Below are positions 16,605-24,738 of a stretch of 49,139 bases of DNA, in pieces (within the stretch, counting starts at the first letter, position 1; the number at the start of each line of letters is the position of its first letter). The DNA lies in NCBI RefSeq assembly GCF_963976135.1, contig NZ_CAXBKN010000005.1, forward strand, positions 1 through 49,139. The letters are read 5' to 3'. A program made the position numbers and the translations under genes. Origin of the DNA: Maricaulis sp963976135 (GTDB lineage Bacteria > Pseudomonadota > Alphaproteobacteria > Caulobacterales > Maricaulaceae). The notes under the pieces were generated by a model. The model worked only from the letters and a program-made list of their open reading frames with translations. It was not told where the DNA came from and did not search any database.

Positions 16605-17903
16605 ATGGATGCGGACGCCGCGGTATTGCACGGTACGGATAACAGTGTTGATACAGCACAAGTCCGTCCGCTCAGAGTGCTCGTCACCGGCTATCGCTCC
16701 AACCCGCATGTTGGCGGCCAGGGCGTCTATATCCGGGAACTGACACGCAATCTGCGCGATCTCGGTCACACCGTCTCGGTGGCTTCCGGCCCGCCCTACC
16801 CGCAACTCGATGACGGCATCGAGCTGATCGAACTGCCCTCGCTCGACCTGTTTGCCGAAGACAATGCCTTCCTCGCCCTGCGGCCGCGGCATCTGCGCTC
16901 CTGGGCGGATATGTCCGAATGGCTCGCCCACAATAGCGGCGCCTTTGGTGAGCTCTATGCCTTTGGCCGCCGGCTGGAGAACTTCCTGGCGCGCGAGGGC
17001 GGCCGCTTCGACGTCGTGCACGACAACCAGACCCTGGCAACGCCCTTCCTGCGCATCAACCGCCGCCTGCCCGTCATTACCACCATCCACCACCCGATCG
17101 CGATCGACCGCGACTACGCCCTCGCCGCCAGCAGTAAATGGTGGGAACCGGCACTGACGCGGCGCTGGTATCACTTCATCGGCATGCAGGCGCGTACGGC
17201 GCGCCGACTGCCGCGCCTGCTGGCCGTTTCACAGGCCGCCAGCGACAGCCATGCCGAGCGCTATGGCGTCGACCCGGCCCAGGTCCGCGTCGCCTTCAAC
17301 GGGATCGACCACGCGATCTTCAACCCGGACCCCGCCGTGAAGCCGGAACCGGGCCTGATCGTCACCACGGCCAGCGCCGATGCGCCGATCAAGGGGCTGG
17401 ACGTGCTGATCGATGCCCTCGCCCGCGTCGCCGCCGCGCGGCCGCTGGCCCGGCTGCACATTATCGGCACGCTGCGCGATGGTCCGGCCAAACAGGCCCT
17501 TGCGGCCCACGGCCTCAGCGGCCGCGTCACCACCAGTTCCAACCTGACGCGCGAGGCGATCGCCCAGCTCTACCGCCGCGCCCACATCGTCGCCTGCCCG
17601 GCCCGCTTTGAAGGCTTCGGCTTTCCCGCAGCCGAGGCAATGGCTTGCGGCGCCGCTGTCGCAGCCAGCAATGGCGGCGCCCTGCCGGAAGTGGTTGGCG
17701 ATGCCGGCCTGATCTCCACCGCTGGCGATGCCGCCAGCCTCGCCAACGACCTCGCCCGCCTGCTTGACAATCCCGAAGAGGCGCAACGCCTTGGCGCTCG
17801 CGCTGCGATCCGGGCCCGCGAGGAATTCAACTGGTCGCGACACGCCCTGGCCGCCTCGCGCCTCTATGCCGAAGCCCTCGCCGAGCGGAGCCCGAACGCC
17901 TGA
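16605..17903 (+). CDS. Glycosyltransferase family 4
   Basis: 432 residues with GT-B architecture. The N-terminal domain starts RVLVTGYRSNPHVGGQGVYIRELTRNL, with the glycine loop used by GT4 enzymes to hold the acceptor or sugar nucleotide. The C-terminal domain carries the strand TTASADAPIKGLDVLIDAL and the E-x7-E motif EGFGFPAAEAMACG, which retains the donor sugar. It is predicted to be soluble or peripheral, with no membrane span. It is a retaining nucleotide-sugar-dependent transferase; donor and acceptor are unknown. AGGGAAC precedes the start. Its stop overlaps the next start (TGATG), making it the first gene of the three-gene run with a methyltransferase and a terpene-cyclase-fold protein. 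Confidence 0.92.
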   Translation: MDADAAVLHGTDNSVDTAQVRPLRVLVTGYRSNPHVGGQGVYIRELTRNLRDLGHTVSVASGPPYPQLDDGIELIELPSLDLFAEDNAFLALRPRHLRSWADMSEWLAHNSGAFGELYAFGRRLENFLAREGGRFDVVHDNQTLATPFLRINRRLPVITTIHHPIAIDRDYALAASSKWWEPALTRRWYHFIGMQARTARRLPRLLAVSQAASDSHAERYGVDPAQVRVAFNGIDHAIFNPDPAVKPEPGLIVTTASADAPIKGLDVLIDALARVAAARPLARLHIIGTLRDGPAKQALAAHGLSGRVTTSSNLTREAIAQLYRRAHIVACPARFEGFGFPAAEAMACGAAVAASNGGALPEVVGDAGLISTAGDAASLANDLARLLDNPEEAQRLGARAAIRAREEFNWSRHALAASRLYAEALAERSPNA

Positions 17904-18622
17904 TGTTGACGATGCGACTGGAAGAGATGGCGCTGGAGCCCGGCATGCGCGTGCTCGATCTCGGCTGCGGCCGCGGCCGGCATTTGCACGCCCTCTACTG
18001 GAACGAGATCCCGCTGGAGGTCGTGGGCATCGACCTGTCGCACGAAGAGGCCAAGGCGGCATTCGATGGCTTCTTCCAGCTGCCGCCGCCCGAACCGCAT
18101 TCGCCGCTGCGCAGCGCCGCGCTCGGTGCCGGCGATGCCGCGCGCCTGCCCTTTCCCGACAATAGTTTCGACCGTGTCCTGTGTTCGGAAGTGCTCGAGC
18201 ATGTCCCAGATCCCGACGCCGTGCTGGCGGAGATCGCGCGCATCCTCAAGCCCGACGGGATCTTCGCTGCCTCGGTGCCGCGCTACTGGCCCGAAGCGAT
18301 CTGCTGGAAGCTCTCGACCGAATATCACAACACGCCCGGCGGCCATGTGCGCATCTTCCGCACCAAGGCCCTGCGCGATCAGGTGCGCAAACAGGGCTTT
18401 GCCGCGTTCAAGCGCCATTGGGCCCATGGGCTGCACAGCCCCTATTGGTGGCTGCAATGCGCGCTGTGGGACCAGCGCGAAAGCGCCGCGAGCGTGCGGC
18501 TCTACCGCAAATTCCTCGAATGGGACCTGATGGAAAAACCCTGGCTGACCCAGTCGCTGGAATGGCTGCTGGCGCCGGTGATGGGCAAGTCCGTAGTGAT
18601 GTATTTCCGGAAGGTTGGCTGA
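17903..18622 (+). CDS. Class I SAM-dependent methyltransferase (Methyltransf_11 type)
   Basis: 239 residues. Motif I VLDLGCGRGRH at about 17-27 binds SAM, EVVGIDLSHEEA supplies the acidic ribose ligand, FPDNSFDRVLCSEVLEHVPDPDAVLAEIARILKPDG covers motifs post-I to III. The remaining part has many Trp and aromatic residues (AHGLHSPYWWLQCALWDQ), suggesting a hydrophobic or lipid-linked acceptor (inference). It is coupled on both sides by TGATG overlaps: with the glycosyltransferase upstream and the cyclase-fold gene downstream, so all three are probably translated from one message. Confidence 0.93.
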   Translation: MLTMRLEEMALEPGMRVLDLGCGRGRHLHALYWNEIPLEVVGIDLSHEEAKAAFDGFFQLPPPEPHSPLRSAALGAGDAARLPFPDNSFDRVLCSEVLEHVPDPDAVLAEIARILKPDGIFAASVPRYWPEAICWKLSTEYHNTPGGHVRIFRTKALRDQVRKQGFAAFKRHWAHGLHSPYWWLQCALWDQRESAASVRLYRKFLEWDLMEKPWLTQSLEWLLAPVMGKSVVMYFRKVG

Positions 18623-19719
18623 TGGCCAGACAGATCGACATCACCGCCTGCGCCGACCATATCGAGCGGCTGCAACGTCCCGATGGCTCGATCCCCTGGG
18701 TCGAGGCGGGGATCTGGGATGCGTGGAATCACGGCGAGAGCGCCATGGCGCTGGCGATTGCCGGTCGTGAGGTAGCGACACGCCGGGCGCTGGACGCGCT
18801 GTTCGAGCGCCAGGACGCCGATGGCGGCTGGCGCGGCGATCTCGGCGCTTCAGTGCCGCTGGACGATGCCAATCGCCGCCTGGTGCCCGGCACGCCGGAA
18901 ACCGCCCGCGACACCAATTTCTCCGGCTATGCCGCGGTGACGCTGTTGCGCTCGGTACTGGCCCTGGACGATGCCGCGGCCCTGCCCCGCTACTGGCCGC
19001 AATTGCGCCAGGCGATGGACTGGGTGCTCAGTCATCAGACCCGCCATGGGGATATCGTCTGGCGGGCGCCCGATGACGGCGAAGCGCTGGCCGGACTCGA
19101 CTCGCTGCGCGCCGGCAATGCCAGCCTGTACAAGGCGCTGGAATGCGCGATCCAGATTGCGCGCATGCTCGGCCATGATGACCGCGACTGGATGGTGGCA
19201 CGCCAGCGCCTCGGCGCCGCCCTGCGCGAGAATGATTCCCGCTTTGACCGCACCGGCATCGATCGCCGCCGCTATGCGATGGACTGGTACTACCCCGTCC
19301 TCGCCGGCGTGCTGCCCGCCGAGACCGGGCGCGCGCGCCTCTATGCCCGCTGGACCGATTTCGTCGAGCCGGGGCTGGGTTGCCGCTGCGTCGCCGACGA
19401 GCCCTGGGTGACGGCTGCGGAAACGGCGGAACTGGCGCTGGCCTGCATGTCAGTCGGCAAGGCGGACCAGGCGAAAGCCCTGCTGCGCGATCTCGCACCG
19501 CTGGCGGCAAAGGATGGCGGTTACTGGATGGGCTGGCAGTTCGAGGAAGGTGTCATCTGGCCCTATGAACGCCCGTCCTGGACGGCCGGGGCCATGGTGC
19601 TGGCGGCCGATGCGATACAGGGGCTGAGCAAGGGCTCGGCGCTGCTGATACGCAATGCGGTGCCGGAATTTTCGCTCAAGCGAGGCGGCGCAGAACTTCC
19701 AGCGTCCCGACGCGATTGA
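18622..19719 (+). CDS. Prenyltransferase/squalene-oxidase-repeat protein (terpene-cyclase alpha/alpha-barrel fold)
   Basis: 365 residues. Repeated helical units carry QW-like motifs: LQRPDGSIPW near 17-25, RQDADGGWRGDL near 66-76, and AKDGGYWMGWQFEEGVIWPYERPSWTAGAM near the C-terminus. These mark the six-alpha-hairpin barrel of the squalene-hopene cyclase/protein prenyltransferase clan. I see no catalytic D-x-D-D motif of class II cyclases and no membrane-insertion helix, so it is probably not a canonical hopene cyclase; catalytic activity may be different or lost. The start at 18622 overlaps the methyltransferase stop. Its last 44 bases overlap the convergent second methyltransferase. Confidence 0.85.
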   Translation: MARQIDITACADHIERLQRPDGSIPWVEAGIWDAWNHGESAMALAIAGREVATRRALDALFERQDADGGWRGDLGASVPLDDANRRLVPGTPETARDTNFSGYAAVTLLRSVLALDDAAALPRYWPQLRQAMDWVLSHQTRHGDIVWRAPDDGEALAGLDSLRAGNASLYKALECAIQIARMLGHDDRDWMVARQRLGAALRENDSRFDRTGIDRRRYAMDWYYPVLAGVLPAETGRARLYARWTDFVEPGLGCRCVADEPWVTAAETAELALACMSVGKADQAKALLRDLAPLAAKDGGYWMGWQFEEGVIWPYERPSWTAGAMVLAADAIQGLSKGSALLIRNAVPEFSLKRGGAELPASRRD

Positions 19720-20281
19720 CGGTCTCGTAGAGACCTGACGCTACCGCGAGTTTCCAGATTTCATAGGGCGGGCGGCCGCCATCGGCCGGGTCGGGAAACA
19801 CGTCGTGGATTGCCAGGATGCCGCCGGCGACCAGCTGGCCACTCCAGCCGCGATAATCGGCCAGCGCCGCGTCCATCGAATGCCCGCCATCGATGAAGAC
19901 CATGCCCAGCGGCGTGCTCCAGTGGGCGGCGATCAGCGCCGAGCGTCCGACCAGCGGCACGACACAATCCTCCAGCCCGGCGCGAAACAGCGTGCTGCGC
20001 AGGGCGGGCAGCGTCTCGACGGCACCCAGCTCGGCATTGAAGAGTTCGGGATCGTGATATTCCTCGCCGGCCTGGTGCTCTTCCGAGCCGCGATGATGAT
20101 CAAGCGTATAGAGAAGACTTCCGGCCTCGCGCGCTGCAGGGCCGAGATAGAGGGCCGACTTGCCGCAATAGCTGCCGATTTCGAGCACCGGGCCCAGACG
20201 GCCGGCATCGCGCGCAAGCGCGGCCAGTGCCTCACCCTCGACCGGATCGAGGAAGCCTTTGACGGTCGCCGGGTCAAGCAT
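19676..20281 (-). CDS. Class I SAM-dependent methyltransferase (Methyltransf_24 type)
   Basis: 201 residues. Motif I is VLEIGSYCGKSALYLG at about 32-47; LYTLDHHRGSEEH gives the SAM ribose site, MVFIDGGHSMDAALADYRGW and GGILAIHDVFPDPADGG follow, the latter containing the metal-binding-like D-G-G-H and H-D found in catechol-O-methyltransferase/CmcI-type enzymes. I recall very similar GSEE..AG..H and FPDPADGGRPPYEI blocks from actinobacterial proteins located beside similar cyclase-fold genes; this needs a search. It runs toward the glycosyltransferase operon and overlaps its 3' end, and its start overlaps the stop of the upstream lipoprotein gene (TGATG). Confidence 0.9.
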   Translation of the reverse strand: MLDPATVKGFLDPVEGEALAALARDAGRLGPVLEIGSYCGKSALYLGPAAREAGSLLYTLDHHRGSEEHQAGEEYHDPELFNAELGAVETLPALRSTLFRAGLEDCVVPLVGRSALIAAHWSTPLGMVFIDGGHSMDAALADYRGWSGQLVAGGILAIHDVFPDPADGGRPPYEIWKLAVASGLYETVNRVGTLEVLRRLA

Positions 20282-20952
20282 CAGGAGAAGGGCTGCACAT
20301 CGCGGAGTTCGCGGCGCAATCGCGCCAGCGCGTCGGCACGATCACGCAGGCTTTCGGACAGGAAGGCGAGCTGGTCGCGTTCGATCATCACTTGCGCAAG
20401 CTGACGTTCGCTGAACCGGTCAGACAGTCGCGCCAACACAGCGTCAAACGTCACGACGGCTTCGCGCGTCAGGGCGATGGCAGATTCAACCTCGCCCAAA
20501 TCCCGGGTCAGGGTCGGTCGGGTGAAAGCCGCCGGTGCGATGACGATGGCCAGCGCCGCCTGGTCAACCTGGCGGGCCTGCGCGGTGGCAAGTCTGACGT
20601 CTGCGATGACAAGCTCGGCGGCGTCAGGGGCATTCAATGTCAGCAATTGGCGCAATTCGATATAGGCCTGCCCGGGTTGCGCGGCAGGCTCGGCCTCGCT
20701 GCCGGCCTGGCCGGTCAAGCGATCCATCCATCCGCGCGCAGTCTCCATGGCGCCAGACGTCTGTACCCAGGCATTGTCACGATAGCTGGTTTCCAGCGTC
20801 TGGGCGGCATCGAACAACAGGGCTTGCGCCGGGCTCGAACGCAGCTCGCTGTCTGACAAGCCGGTTCCGACGAGTGAAATAGGGTCGCTGGCACAGGCCG
20901 TGATCAAGCCGCAGGCGCAAATCGCCGCAAGAACACCCTGGTATCCACGCAT
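20281..20952 (-). CDS. Hypothetical lipoprotein
   Basis: 223 residues. The signal peptide ends in an L-I-T-A-C lipobox with the lipidated Cys at residue 20. The rest is mostly helical with heptad-like spacing and no recognised domain; the C-terminal half (about 150-215) is a charged coiled coil. The ATG at 20952 is used; a TTG one codon earlier is possible. It overlaps the downstream methyltransferase by one base, so it is translationally tied to the glycosyltransferase/methyltransferase cassette, and may be an envelope component of it. Confidence 0.75.
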   Translation of the reverse strand: MRGYQGVLAAICACGLITACASDPISLVGTGLSDSELRSSPAQALLFDAAQTLETSYRDNAWVQTSGAMETARGWMDRLTGQAGSEAEPAAQPGQAYIELRQLLTLNAPDAAELVIADVRLATAQARQVDQAALAIVIAPAAFTRPTLTRDLGEVESAIALTREAVVTFDAVLARLSDRFSERQLAQVMIERDQLAFLSESLRDRADALARLRRELRDVQPFS

Positions 20953-21057
20953 CAAACGATATTTCCCAACACGAGAGCCTGCCCCAATTGAAGAGAGGAT
21001 ATAGGGAGTAGCTCTGATAAGCTATGCATTATTATATTGCTGACGCGCTAACGACAG

Positions 21058-22032
21058 ATGGATGCGATGGATTCCGCCTATACACGCCGCTCACTCTACC
21101 CGCCGCTCCGGCCCAACAAGGCGTCTCGCCTGCCGGTCGGGGATGGCCATGAGCTCTATGTCGAGGATTGCGGCCGGCCGGACGGGCTCCCGGTTATCGC
21201 CCTGCATGGCGGCCCCGGCGGTGGTATATCACCCGCCTTGCGCCGGTTCTTCGACCCGAGCCGGTATCGCATTATCCTGTTTGACCAACGTGGTTGCGGA
21301 CGCTCGACACCGCATGGCGCCCTGAACGCCAATACCACCAGCCACCTTGTCGGCGACATCGAACGCATTCGCGCAGCCCTCGGTATCGACAAATGGGTCG
21401 TTTTTGGCGGTTCCTGGGGAGCAACGCTTGCCCTCGCCTATGCGCGGGAACATGCCAGCCAATGCCTGGGTCTGATCCTGCGCGGGGTCTTTACCTGCCG
21501 CCAGCTTGAACTCGACTGGTTCTACCGGCGCGGTGCCAACATGCTCTTCCCGGACAGTTGGGAGCGGTTGACCGGTTCGCTGAGCGCAGCGGAATCCGGG
21601 GATGTGCTCAAGGCCTATTATGAGCGCATGCAGGAGCCGGACATCGTGCGGCGGCGTCCCGACGCGCTTGCCTGGGCCCGCTGGGAAAGCGCGCTGATCA
21701 GCCTGGCCGGCCAGCCCGATGCGCCGCTGGCCGATCCGCTGCGGGCCGACGCCCTCGCCCGGATGGAGACGCATTACTTCTTCCACAAGGGCTTTTTCGA
21801 GCATGACGGCGCCCTGATCGACAGCGCCCCGCGCTTCAAACACCTGCCCGGCATCATCGTCCAGGGGCGCTATGACGTCGTGACCCCGCCGCAGACGGCC
21901 TGGAGCCTGGCGCGCGAATGGCCACGCGCCAGGCTGCGCATGATTTCTGATGCGGGCCATGCCGCCGGCGAGCCGGGAATTGTCGACGGGCTGGTCCGCG
22001 CCACGGATACTTTCGCCGACCAGTTCAGCTAG
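21058..22032 (+). CDS. pip: Proline iminopeptidase (alpha/beta hydrolase S33)
   Basis: 324 residues, the normal length. The N-terminal YPPLRPNKASRLPVGDGHELYVEDCG block, the oxyanion-hole motif HGGPGGGISP, DQRGCGRSTPH, and the nucleophile elbow GGSWGATLALAYA are all classical for bacterial proline iminopeptidase. The acid is in QGRYDVVTPP and the histidine in SDAGHAAGEPG. It removes N-terminal proline from small peptides in the cytoplasm. It stands alone, divergent from the lipoprotein gene across a 105-bp AT-richer promoter region, and is followed by a strong terminator. Confidence 0.96.
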   Translation: MDAMDSAYTRRSLYPPLRPNKASRLPVGDGHELYVEDCGRPDGLPVIALHGGPGGGISPALRRFFDPSRYRIILFDQRGCGRSTPHGALNANTTSHLVGDIERIRAALGIDKWVVFGGSWGATLALAYAREHASQCLGLILRGVFTCRQLELDWFYRRGANMLFPDSWERLTGSLSAAESGDVLKAYYERMQEPDIVRRRPDALAWARWESALISLAGQPDAPLADPLRADALARMETHYFFHKGFFEHDGALIDSAPRFKHLPGIIVQGRYDVVTPPQTAWSLAREWPRARLRMISDAGHAAGEPGIVDGLVRATDTFADQFS

Positions 22033-22056
22033 CGGCTGGCGCTGCCCCTGAACAAA

Positions 22057-22092
22057 AAAGGCCCCGCCTGCGATCTGCGCGGCGGGGCCTTT
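22057..22092. terminator. Bidirectional intrinsic terminator
   Basis: A perfect 12-bp stem AAAGGCCCCGCC (22057-22068) / GGCGGGGCCTTT (22081-22092) with a 12-nt loop, and A-runs and T-runs on its flanks, lies between the convergent pip and sodium-symporter genes. It can serve both. Confidence 0.9.
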
Positions 22093-22127
22093 CCTGTTGC
22101 GTGCCGTAACCCGCAGGGCGGGATCGG

Positions 22128-23480
22128 TTAGCCGAGGCCAACCATGGCGCCGAGACGGCCGGCATTGAAGCGGTCATCCAGGCCCAGCACCAGGATGGAG
22201 CCGATTGCCACCGGTACGATATAGCGCACCGCAAAGTGGAAGAAGGCAAACAGGCCAGGCGAGGCGTGGCTCAGCTCAGTCCGCATCAGGCTCTTCGGGA
22301 TCACCCAGCCAGCGAAGACTGCGACCAGGAAGCCACCAAGCGGCAGCAGGATCTGACCGGAGAGCACGTCGACGAAACCGCCGGCGAAAGCCTCCGAATA
22401 CACAGCCCCCGCACCGATCATGAAGGCGAAACCACCCAGCAGCCAGGCCGTCATCGAACGACCGAAGCTCGCATTCTCCTCGACGAAGGCAACGGTCGCC
22501 TCCAGCAGGGAGATGGACGAGGTCAGGGCAGCAATGAAAGCCAGGGCGAAGAAGGCGCCACCAATGAAATTACCGGCCGGCATGGTCGAGAAGACCTGCG
22601 GCAGGGCGGTGAAGATCAGGCCGAGCCCGGCAGCCGGGTCCATGCCAACCATGAAGACGATCGGGAAGATCATCAGGCCAGCGATCAGCGCGACCAGCGT
22701 ATCGGCCGAGACGATCAGGACCGACGAGGAACCGATATTGGAATCGCGCGGCAGATAGGAGCCATAGGTAATCATGATGGCCGAGGCGACGCTGACCGAG
22801 AAGAAGGCCTGGCCCAGCGCGGCCACGAAGGTCTGGCCCGACACGGCGCTGAAATCGGGTGCGAACAGATAGGTCACGGCAGCGCCAGCCGCACCATTCA
22901 TCATCGAATAGACCGTCAGGCCGATCAATACGAGGAAGAAGAGCGGCATCAGGATCGTGGCAACGCGTTCAATCCCGCCTTTCAGGCCCCGCGACACGAC
23001 CAGGATGGTCAGGACCATGAAGCCGAAATGCCAGAGCATTTTGACGCCGTCAGTGCCGTAGAACATCGTGGCGCCATCAGGCTGGGCGAAGCCGCCCGCA
23101 AAACCGGCCGCCGAGAACGCCATGACCTGGCCCGCAATGACGCTATAGGTCGTCAGGACGAGGAAACCGGCCGCGGTACACACCCAGCCAACGATTGACC
23201 ATTTTCCGGATTTGCCAGCCTCGATCGCCATTTTGCGGGTCGAGGTGATCGCGGATTGTTGCGCGTGACGCCCAATCGCCAATTCAGCCATCAGGACCGG
23301 AAGGGCAAACAGCAAGACGCAACCAACATAGATCAGCACGAAGGCCGAGCCGCCATTCTGGCCCGTCATAAACGGGAAGCGCCAGAGATTGCCGAGACCG
23401 ACGGCCGAGCCGACCGCGGCCATGATAAATGCAAAACGCGACGACCAGTGGGCGTGCGTGCTCGCGAGCGCTGCTGCCAT
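22128..23480 (-). CDS. Sodium-dependent transporter, NSS/SNF family
   Basis: 450 residues with about eleven or twelve membrane spans. The hallmark is in TM1: FIMAAVGSAVGLGNLWRFPFMTGQNGG, including the unwound G-N-L-W-R-F-P segment that coordinates Na+ and substrate in LeuT. Length and the absence of a long C-terminal tail match bacterial members that carry amino acids or related solutes with Na+. Substrate cannot be assigned. GGGGAGAG precedes the start. It faces pip across the shared terminator and is followed, on the same strand upstream, by the rod-shape operon; it is separated from rodA by 112 bases, so it may be transcribed from read-through or its own promoter. Confidence 0.94.
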   Translation of the reverse strand: MAAALASTHAHWSSRFAFIMAAVGSAVGLGNLWRFPFMTGQNGGSAFVLIYVGCVLLFALPVLMAELAIGRHAQQSAITSTRKMAIEAGKSGKWSIVGWVCTAAGFLVLTTYSVIAGQVMAFSAAGFAGGFAQPDGATMFYGTDGVKMLWHFGFMVLTILVVSRGLKGGIERVATILMPLFFLVLIGLTVYSMMNGAAGAAVTYLFAPDFSAVSGQTFVAALGQAFFSVSVASAIMITYGSYLPRDSNIGSSSVLIVSADTLVALIAGLMIFPIVFMVGMDPAAGLGLIFTALPQVFSTMPAGNFIGGAFFALAFIAALTSSISLLEATVAFVEENASFGRSMTAWLLGGFAFMIGAGAVYSEAFAGGFVDVLSGQILLPLGGFLVAVFAGWVIPKSLMRTELSHASPGLFAFFHFAVRYIVPVAIGSILVLGLDDRFNAGRLGAMVGLG

Positions 23481-23592
23481 GAAACTCTCCCCTCATGTCC
23501 GGCGGTCTATGCGCCTGGACGGTTATTAATTGGAGCGCACATTTCCCCAACCCTACAGCCGGGTCAAGCTCGCGATTGCGGCAAACAGCCAA

Positions 23593-24738
23593 TCAACCGA
23601 ACAGGCCAACCCCGCGCGGCGGCTCGGCATTGCGGTGAATATGCGCGCCGAGGATGAGTCCGAAGCCGGCCAGCACGGCCAGCATCACGGTGCCGCCATA
23701 GGAGATCATCGGCAGCGGCACGCCGACCACCGGCAAGACGCCCATCACCATGCCGACATTAATGAAGACATAGAGCCCGAATGTGGTCGCGACGCCCATC
23801 GTCGTCAGGCGCAGAAAAGTCGATTTGCAGCTGGTGGCGATGGCGACCGTATTGGCGAGGATCAGGGCATAGACTGTCAGAATGACGAGCCCGCCAACAA
23901 AGCCGAATTCCTCACCCAGAATGGTGAAGATGAAATCAGTCTGTTTCTCCGGCAGGTAGTCGAGCTGCGACTGGGTGCCTTCCATGAAACCCTTGCCGGT
24001 GAAACCGCCCGATCCCAGGGCGATCTTGGACTGCAGGATCTGATAGCCGGCACCGAGCGGATCGGAATCAGGGCTGAACATCGTCATGATACGCTGGCGC
24101 TGATAGTCCTCCAGCCCATAGCTGAAGAAGCCGATGCCACCGGCCAGGCCGACGACAGCGCCGGGCAGGATGACCTTCCAGCTCAGACCTGCAAGGAATA
24201 CCACCGCGCCTCCGGTCGCGACCAGTAGCAGGGTCGTACCCAGATCAGGCTGTTTCAGGATCAGCATCGCCGGCACGCCGATCAGGGCGGCCGGAACCAA
24301 TAGCCCGCCGAGCCGCGAGACGCGCTCGGTCGGCAGGTCGTGATAGAAACGCGCCAGCGCGAATACCAGGGCAATTTTCATGAGTTCCGACGGCTGCAAG
24401 CGGATCGGGCCGATATCCAGCCAACGTTGCGAACCATTGACCGTGGCACCGAATAATTCTGCGCCGATCAGCAGGATGAGCGCGACGGTGTAGACCGGGT
24501 AGGCCACGCCCATCCAGAAGCGAGGCGGGAACATGGCGATGACCAGCATGGCGACGAATCCCACCGCGAAGCGGATGGCATGACGCACTGCCCACGGCTC
24601 CCATGACCCGTCACCGACCGAATACAACATGCCGACGCCGGCCGCGCCGAGCAGGACAAGGAGCAGGACGAGCGACCAGTTGAGCTCCATCATCTTGCCC
24701 GGCAGGTCGCGGGGCACGCTTTCCCGGAAAACCGCCAT
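23593..24738 (-). CDS. rodA: Rod-shape peptidoglycan polymerase RodA
   Basis: 381 residues, SEDS family, about ten membrane spans. Recognisable blocks are NGSQRWLDIGPIRLQPSELMKIALV (with the conserved W and the catalytic-loop region), LKQPDLGTTLLL, QSQLDYLPEKQTDFIFTILGEEFGF and the C-terminal PLPMISYGGT. RodA polymerises lipid II into glycan strands for lateral wall growth, paired with the transpeptidase PBP2 encoded directly upstream. Its ATG overlaps the mrdA stop codon (TGATG), ensuring coupled synthesis of the two partners. It ends the five-gene mre operon. Confidence 0.98.
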   Translation of the reverse strand: MAVFRESVPRDLPGKMMELNWSLVLLLVLLGAAGVGMLYSVGDGSWEPWAVRHAIRFAVGFVAMLVIAMFPPRFWMGVAYPVYTVALILLIGAELFGATVNGSQRWLDIGPIRLQPSELMKIALVFALARFYHDLPTERVSRLGGLLVPAALIGVPAMLILKQPDLGTTLLLVATGGAVVFLAGLSWKVILPGAVVGLAGGIGFFSYGLEDYQRQRIMTMFSPDSDPLGAGYQILQSKIALGSGGFTGKGFMEGTQSQLDYLPEKQTDFIFTILGEEFGFVGGLVILTVYALILANTVAIATSCKSTFLRLTTMGVATTFGLYVFINVGMVMGVLPVVGVPLPMISYGGTVMLAVLAGFGLILGAHIHRNAEPPRGVGLFG

